Part shown: piece by piece, positions 57,314 to 64,000 of the stretch
How the letters are laid out: each line of letters begins with the position of its first letter
Position numbering within the stretch: the stretch's first letter is position 1
Origin: Metellina segmentata
Lineage: Eukaryota; Arthropoda; Arachnida; Araneae; Tetragnathidae
Reading direction: 5' to 3'
Assembly (NCBI GenBank): GCA_947359465.1
Contig: OX375873.1
Span: 41,326,437 to 41,390,436, forward strand
Length of the DNA stretch: 64,000 nucleotides
The notes under the pieces: model-generated
What the model saw: only the letters and a program-made list of their open reading frames with translations
Database searches by the model: none
What the model was told of the DNA's origin: nothing
Position numbers and translations under genes: made by a program

Positions 57314-58275
57314 TTCATCTTCTTTTTCGAATGACATAGTTCTGTCATCATGTTGAAAATAACGATTAGACCAATTTTGTCTCCTAGACACTCCAATTTG
57401 TTTTGTTGCTGAGGGCTTTTGTTTGAGCGTTTCTAATTTCTGCTCTTTGAGGTAAGCAACTCTAGCTTTTGAGACATAAATTTCAGCACTTGGCCGACGA
57501 CTTTTTATCTTTTTTGGTTTCTGTGAGTCCAAATTTAACTCATTTGATTTTCTATCATTGGAAACACCCACATTAGCAGACACAGATAAGTCTAAGTTTA
57601 CGATATCCGGGGACAAATATTCACTTTTTATCTCACATTCTTCGATTTTCCTGTTTTTATTTCGGAGACCCATACCAGGACGATATAATATTATATCAGG
57701 TTTCTGTCGCTCCATTTTGACTGGATTCATTATGCTATTAGAATCGCTAGATCCACAGTTTCTAACTAAAACAGAAAAAATAATTATTCGACTACAATAT
57801 AATTACAGCTCACTGAATATTCGCATTTATAATTATATATGTATGTATGCAATAATGTTTTTAGAGTCGTTAACAGAAAATATTTCCTGTCAAGGAGAAT
57901 ATAATCCACAGATTTATCGAGAATTGCACAGTTTAAAATCTCATTTTCTGGAAATTTCAATTGCTTTCAGAAATGAGAAAGAGGCTTTCATGCTTAAGAT
58001 ATTTATTAAGGTCAGACCCTCGCGCAGCCTTACGACCAGCCGGCATTTTCCACGCGCAGTGTTCGGCAGATGACAAAAGGACTGAACGATATCTCACGTG
58101 GGTTTTGCAGACGGCGGAACCAGCTGGATATAGTAGACGCTTAACTTTTATTGAACAATTGCTATTTGAAGCATTAGTGTGCTTTCGACGTCATACTCCA
58201 AATTATGAAAAAATTATACTTGTGATCGTCCAATTGTTTCGCGTATGCGCGTCTTTCTTTAAAGGTTAATGCGAT

Positions 58276-60340
58276 TTAGACAACTTTATTTTCTAAACCC
58301 CAAACCCAACATAGTGTGGGGGCTCGGCCGGGATCAGTAACGAATGACGGGGTTAAAAAAGACACAAAGAAATTGTGAACTAACGAATTACACTGTGAAG
58401 ACACCTTCGAGCTGAAAACGAAGCAAGAAACTGTGAGTACAACTTTATCTTTTTCAACTATTGCATTTCTTAGACGAGCACGAAAGATCCACTTATTAAC
58501 TGTAGTGCACAAATTAGAATTAACAGCGTCGGAAAATGCTGAAGTGCAACAATTAGTTTGAATAATAATGTAGTCGAAAGACTACGACAAAGAGATCGAA
58601 AGAGTTTACTTTTGACTGCTAATAATGAGCGTGAAAAGTTAGAAAAATTCGAAACTGAAAAAAGCGAGCATGAATATAATTTAAAAATGTTAGGGCTAGA
58701 GTTGAGGAGTAAGAAAGGTAGATTAACTGTGCAAGAAACTCCACCCAAAACTGATTTATTAAATCTACTAAAGATTTATGATAACAGCAGAGACATAAGT
58801 GTTTGCCTTTCGTTATTTGAGAAACAAATAAGTAGAGCATAGCAAAAGTAAATTTGGTTTCTTATTTGTTGGGGTTACTACCACTTAACATAATCAATTT
58901 AATTAAACGTGAACCTGATCCATCAGGAAAAGACTATGATTATAGCAGGAAACTGTAACTTAAAAGATTCAAATTAGCTTCCAAACAACTTAGACTAATA
59001 AGAGAAAATCGTCCTCTTGGCGAGATTTTGGTTTTGAAGTGAACAACTTTTTCCAAGAATGGATAAATTGCTTAGAAAAATCCAATTTTCAAAATCTAAA
59101 GCAACTAACGGTCGTTGATAAAAAAAAAATACCTAATGACGTACACGATCATTTTCTGGACGATTTGTCAAAAAATAAAGAAAATAGAAGATTTGGGAAA
59201 CAAGCTAGACGAATACGTAGCTGCAAGAAGTCGTCTCAAAAAGAAACAATAAAAAATCTACGAGTTTCTGAAAACAGAAGTAAATCAGGTGTCAAAGAAG
59301 CTAAAAATTTATCACAGTCGCTCATTCGCGCTCAAAGAAATTAAGTTGATGATAATTATTACAATAAGAGAGATATAAAGTGTTTGAATTGTAATGAGAT
59401 GGGGGCACAAATGAATTCATTGCAAAAACAGAAAAGATGGACCAAAATGTTTTAAATGTGATAACAAGGGCCATAAAGCTAGTTTTTGTCCTTAAAAAAA
59501 GTTTCCAGTGTCACTCAAATAAATTTTATTCATTTGTAATTCATCAAAAACTATAAATAAGCTTAGCATTCATTGATACTGGAAGTAATATTAGAATGAT
59601 TACAATTTTTATTTCAAAATTGGTCAACCTAATTTGGATACAGATAATGTGAAATTAACTGATATAAGTGAAGAGAGTGTTATTCCTGTAGGTTTCTTTC
59701 AATGTGATCTATCAATTGACGTATATCTAATATCAACCAATGTCTATGGGTTGAAAGAATATGGAATGAAATGTTATTGGGATGAACTGATGAGAAATCT
59801 CAAGTTTACGTTAAGCGAAAACGAAATTAAAATAGAAGGAAGGGAAAATTAAGTTTGTGTCAACAATGCACAGTTGGCTAAAAACGAAGCCTGATTATAT
59901 CAGTGCGTTTCTCCGAACTGAGATGCGATGCCAGTCAGCAAAAAACAGCTGCCCCTAGACTCGTAAATGATTACAGACCAAACAAAACTAAAAGCACGGA
60001 ATTAAAAATAAATATTATTATCAGCGATGGTATTCCTATTTGCCATTGTTCTCGCAGTTTGACTATTAAAGATAAAATAATTGTAGAGGCTTAGATACAG
60101 GAAGGGATGATAAAAAACAGTTGTTCAGATTATTCTTACCGGTTGTTTTGTGCAAATAATTCATTTAATAATTCTATCTATTCAATATATTAATTCTATC
60201 TATTTCAATCGATCAATGCTCTCAAAGGTCTGTTCCATAATTTACAATGCAAAAAGTGTATTCCCATCACTGAACTTACTGATTAAATTATACACTATCG
60301 AATGCCTCGTGCGAAATATAAATAATTATTCCTAGTAAAG
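58276..60340 (+). mobile_element. second Gypsy-like retrotransposon fossil: gag, protease, RT start
   Basis: After a primer binding site at 58317-58334 comes a gag-like region. 58558-58842 is charged and coiled-coil-like. 59039-59344 has LKQLTVVDKKKIPNDVHDHF, similar to the Gypsy gag core. CCHC zinc-knuckle remnants follow at 59380-59500 (CLNCNE.., CFKCDNKGHKASFCP). An aspartic protease motif lies at 59565-59600 (AFIDTGSNI) and the beginning of RT at 60000-60170 (ending ..QEGMIKNSCSDYS). Several frameshifts and stops; the RT core, RNase H and integrase are missing. A 5' LTR probably ends near 58311, but its start was not found. Degraded; described only. Confidence 0.7.
58317..58334 (+). other. 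retrotransposon primer binding site, tRNA-Pro type
   Basis: TGGGGGCTCGGCCGGGAT differs at one base from the well-known tRNA-Pro primer binding site. It follows a presumed LTR end ..CCCAACA and precedes the gag-like frames, as expected. Confidence 0.65.
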
Positions 60341-60879
60341 TAAAAATCTCAGTATTTTGCAAAGCAATCCTTACTCAATGAGTCAAGAAATGGCTGCGTG
60401 CTGATGATGACTTGAAAAGTGTTACAGGCAAGTATAGAAATCAAAATTTGAATGTGTTAAGATCTGAAAACATTGACGCAGTTATCAAACCAGAGATCTT
60501 CTTAAATCGAAAACTCGGTGGATTACAGTGGACTTACCGTACCCTCATCTAAGTGAAGTGATGTAAGGAAAGCAACCGAAGTGTTGTTAGGATTTCGCCA
60601 TCCCGAATATTTGCATATAAACAGCGTAATGTAAAGGTTTTGATAGGAAGAATTTGTTTGATACTTCAGGAAATAGTCGAACAAGTGATTTAACCTTATA
60701 TCAAAATGAGAATTACCATTTGAATGGTTTTGGGGATTGATTCCGGAAGTCACCAACAGCCCGCTCTATAGTTTCAGTGTTTCGTTACTTAAAATACCAA
60801 TACCATTCTAATAAAATATGAAAAATCAGCGGGAAAATATGAAATGAAGGAAACTCAGGAAAAAAAAGTACTTGAAGTA

Positions 60880-61740
60880 CAGGGGTTGGACAAAATATGG
60901 AAACACCTTAATAAACCATGTAGCCTTGCCTAATATGGTATAGAAAAACCGTTGGTATGCAAACAGCTTGTAATCTTCTCGCAATGGATAAATACAGTTC
61001 CTGTATGCTTGCCAAGTGAATATTGAACCAGTCTTCCTGCAAAACGATGGCATGCTCAGATAACGATGGTGGCGGTGGATAGCAATTACGCACTTTCTCT
61101 CTAATGTAGACCACAAAGATTCAATAATATTGAGGTCTGGTTACTGTGGGGGATAGCGGATATGTGACAAATCATCCTCGAGCTCAGAAAACCAGTCCTG
61201 GACGATGTGAGCTGTGTGAACAGGGGATTTGTCGTCTTGGAAGACACAATCACCGTTGGGGAACGAAGTTTGTACCATGGAATAGACTTGATCGGACAAA
61301 ATGGTCACATAATCCTTAGCCTTTATGTGCCATTGCAGAAAAATCATGGAGCTGTCAGAAAAACCACGATATGGTTGCCCAAACCATCACAGAACCCTTG
61401 CCACTTATCACTCTTGGCAACAAGCAGTCTGTATGGCTTGGGATGGCGTTCGCAAGACGTAAACTCGGTCAGAAGTGTGAAACAAGACTCATCCGACCAA
61501 ATTACTGTCTTCCAATACTTAATAATCGTTTGTCACGGTCAATTGACATACAATTTCGACTGCTATGTGATGTAGCGGATAATGTTTTTCCGCTTTTCAA
61601 ATATGCGGAATAAATCTTAGATACATTACCTTTTCAAACACTACAGTATTTGGCTACCTTGCTTACGGAAGCATCCACCAGACGAGCTCCAAAAATTTCC
61701 CACGTTCGAAGTCTGTTAGCTCTGACATGATGCAATTACA
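60880..61740 (-). pseudogene. Tc1-like transposase fossil
   Basis: On the - strand in order: VIWSDESCFTLL (first Asp, about 61500), SVMVWATISW-like block (about 61385), FQDDKSPVHTAHIVQDWF (second Asp; 61235-61180), PDLNIIESLWSTLERK (final Glu, about 61120), then degenerate C-terminus. A stop precedes PDLN and several frameshifts occur. A left TIR-like end (GGGGTTGGACAAAATATGGA) is present at about 60882; no matching right end was found. Confidence 0.75.
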
Positions 61741-61799
61741 ACTTCCCAGAATATTGAATAAGTTATAACATGAGCAGTAGTCAAGGCAGTAGAAGGAAC

Positions 61800-64000
61800 T
61801 CCAATGGTAATTTTACCCTTCTAATACCATGTTTACAATAACCTTGTTATGATCTTTACATTTACCAAATACTCCCACTAGTTAACCCAGCAAAATATAG
61901 TGACACTTGAAATAAGCATTGATCATGAGGTGAACTTCCAGAAATACATAAGAATAAATAATTTGAAAATTTTACTGGACAAAAAATATATTTAGGGTAA
62001 AAAAAAAAACATTTAAAAAAAATATAAAAATTCAAACTTAGGTACGAAAAACAAACAAACATTACATTTCTTACACATTAACAGTACCGTCAAATTGGAA
62101 AATTTCTTTACCGCCTTCTTTGCTACAGGTTGGAATGGGTAAAATTGCTTTGACATGTGGTCTTTGGTAACACAGAATTAGTCTTTTTCAACCACAGCGA
62201 ATTTAGTCGATGCATTTAAGTCCGATGATCTCAAACTCCTTTATGAAGCAAAATCCACCCTTCGTACACACGAAAAGTGGGTTTTCTTTCTCTTCCCCCC
62301 TTTAACATCTACAAGTAGAAACTTAGTCGTTTCAATGTCTTCCATGAATAGCTCAAAAATATTTAACTGCCCCTACAAGCTAGTCTTCTATAATTTCCTT
62401 GAATGTTTGGAGAACTTCAAGCTCTTCACCGTCAATGTTAGTTAATTCTGTCAATAGTTCCTCATCCTTGCTGTCCTCGAGTTCTGCTTTCCTTTCCATT
62501 TGCTTCTTTCTTGGTTTCTTGCTTACCTTCTGGCTCTTTAACTATCTTCTCACCAGGGTTCCTTTTGTTCTTTTCCTCTTCTGCCTCCTTCAAGCGAGTC
62601 AGTACTAGGTCAGTTGTTAGAACTTCTCGATATGTGTTAAGTTTTAGTAAATCAGTCCTTCTGCTCACCAAGAACACGAAAAACGCAATTCAAACGTGCT
62701 AAATACGATTAAAAACAGAAATTACACTGGATAACATATTGGTTTTCCATCCTAATTAAACGAAACTGTTGGCAAAGTTATGTTTACAATCACCCCGTCC
62801 CTTGAAAAATATGGGGTAATTGTAAACATTCAACTGTAGGTGTATTAAAGTTCCCAGAAGCAAAAGTCAATGATTTTCTGTTCGATTGAAACATAACTGA
62901 CCGTAGTAAAGAATTGGAACAACATACATTTCAATATATTATGGATTGCAACAGAAAATGCTGCACACAATAACTTTAAAACCCAAAATTTTCAATTATC
63001 ATTTTTTTAACTGAACATTTGCTATCAGTTATGATTCAAAGAAATACGGGATCCCCAAATTGCATCCTCAGGGTTGCCAGCTTTCATATTTCATAACTTT
63101 TTAGTTTCTCAGAATCCCACGCGGGCCCTTGTATTACTTGTTTACAACTACCCCGCCTAACCTTAAACTGAAAACAGGTGGTTGAGCTGATACGATATGT
63201 CACAAGGGCAAAATCCCGTATACATGTTCTCACTTTCCATTTCTTTTCAAACCCTACACCGTCATTCAAGGAGAAATGGTCATCTGGTATATGACCTAGG
63301 GAAAGATAATTTTCTTTCTACTCAGACCACCCAGCTTAACAACAAAATTATAAGTAGACAAGCGGTGGTAGCGTTATATCCAACTGTACAAAGGAGGATA
63401 AATTCGAAGGGTTGCAATTCTCCGATACATGTATGGAGACTCGTATTCCTTTCCAACCCTAAATAAAATTCCAACGACCCAAGACCAAGAATTTACGTAG
63501 ACTCGTCCGAAACCCCGTGATTAGAACTCCAAGTCGTCGGAACAGGAGGGTACTATTTAACACATTAACTCCTCGGAACAATTGAATTGAGCTCTGTGAT
63601 ATCTCCCAAAACTGGTCAAGACGACTTGGCTTTGAACTCGCTTAAGAACTGTCTGGGATCTGAATTTTGAAGAACAGGTTCAATGGGAAGAAACTCCTTC
63701 TTATGATAACCAATGTGTCTAAATATCTGAATACCTTTGTCTCCCGAATAATATATTTTCTTCTCTGAAATATTGCTGCTCTCCAGATCTCCTAAGGGGC
63801 AGTTCTAGAATGTGCGTAAAGTTTGGGAAGTTCTTAGTTTGGGTCGAAGGAACGAGGATGTTTGTGGGCACAGGTGTTTTGTCATCAAAATGATGACAAC
63901 GTATATCATTAAAATAATTAGAAAGTAAAGTATAGCAATTATATCGTATCACACATTTATTCTGTTTCAGTATTAATTTTGTATTGGAATACTTATGCAA
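61800..64000. other. no gene recognised
   Basis: Mostly unassigned sequence. 62180-62680 on the - strand is Lys/Glu-rich (LTRLKEAEEEKNKRNPGEK) and weakly resembles the tail of pogo/Tigger-like transposases, but it is too broken to assign. 63719-64000 (-) is an open 93-codon frame running off the window edge, with no recognisable motif. Confidence 0.3.

Larger units (their letters stand above)
44568..57765 (-). pseudogene. SMG6: SMG6/EST1A-like NMD endonuclease gene, broken and missing middle exons
   Basis: SMG6 cuts mRNA in nonsense-mediated decay and binds the exon junction complex and UPF1. Exons found, in transcript order: 57765-55845, 50121-49999, 47892-47703, 47253-47036, 45414-45337, 44692-44568. 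The first is about 630 codons. It has an ATG at 57730 but stays open upstream to an acceptor at 57766-57767, so it may not be the first exon. It carries the EJC-binding motif KPDIILYRPGMGLRNK and a second one like RRPSAEIYVSKAR. Exons 2-4 encode the 14-3-3/TPR start (ELLAKGFNIG, SLWKIVFHMII, DLSRYKEQ, NLGKAR). Exon 45414-45337 continues as SWYLKAQQIAQ, then hits TAG; one missing base explains it. The last exon carries the PIN-domain end (KVLLLTEDCNLRV, then TAA where the family has Lys, then ALAHHVPVRDLVF). Everything between the TPR and the PIN end, several hundred residues, is absent from the 645-bp gap. Family assignment is firm; pseudogene versus misassembly is undecided. Confidence 0.8.

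Noticed and set aside
61207..61575. 122-codon + frame
   Set aside because: It is antisense to clear Tc1 transposase motifs on the - strand and is a shadow of that frame.
62180..62680. Pogo/Tigger transposase tail
   Set aside because: Only a Lys/Glu-rich composition and a vague LTxxxVxxRLKEAEEE likeness; no catalytic motif, so not called as an element.

Overview
The window is nuclear DNA from an animal, most likely an arthropod. It is AT-rich, has split genes with GT-AG introns, and carries a crowded fossil record of transposons. The SINE tail and the Tc1-like elements resemble repeats I associate with arachnids, but that placement is a guess. I see no bacterial genes, no CRISPR array and no free-standing rRNA or tRNA gene.

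Three host genes can be traced exon by exon. (1) On the + strand, 1237-14406, a ten-exon gene encodes a compact 266-residue RasGEF (Cdc25-type) protein; the exons sum to 801 nt and stay in frame from ATG to TAA. (2) On the - strand, 35667-30306, nine exons encode a second RasGEF protein resembling RalGPS-type Ral exchange factors; its 5' end is not found. The two genes share intron positions and two exon lengths (51 and 183 nt), so they are diverged paralogues. (3) On the - strand, 57765-44568, lies an SMG6/EST1A-like gene (nonsense-mediated decay endonuclease). It has a long N-terminal exon with the exon-junction-complex motif, then 14-3-3/TPR exons, then the last PIN-domain exon. It has a frameshift, lacks all middle exons and has a stop inside the PIN exon, so it reads as a pseudogene or a rearranged or misassembled locus. 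A possible single-exon membrane micro-gene sits at 15120-14845 (-).

Most of the rest is transposon material. 3.0-4.1 kb: mariner-type element with about 113-bp TIRs. 6.6-9.65 kb: CR1-like LINE. 4.8-16.4, 43.8 and 52.1 kb: copies of one tRNA-derived SINE family. 17.5-18.8 and 41.2-42.5 kb: two inverted copies of a Helitron-like family with internal tandem repeats. 20.2-21.1 kb: mariner fossil. 25.1-27.4 kb: Gypsy pol fossil. 32.6, 36.1 and 36.9-37.6 kb: an inverted or fold-back repeat family. 38.3-39.2, 45.5-46.1 and 60.9-61.7 kb: Tc1-like elements. 42.5-43.3 kb: hAT fossil. 48.0-49.7 kb: second CR1-like copy. 50.9-54.8 kb: piggyBac-like transposase broken by a hAT MITE, a SINE and a long (TA)n run. 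58.3-60.3 kb: a Gypsy gag-protease-RT fossil with a tRNA-Pro-like primer binding site.

The genes do not form an operon-like unit. The shared themes are two Ras-family exchange factors in opposite orientation and a decaying NMD gene, all with introns colonised by transposons. No clearly new molecular system is visible. The best leads are the minimal RasGEF, the broken SMG6 locus, the palindrome-rich hAT MITE and the SINE and Helitron-like families.
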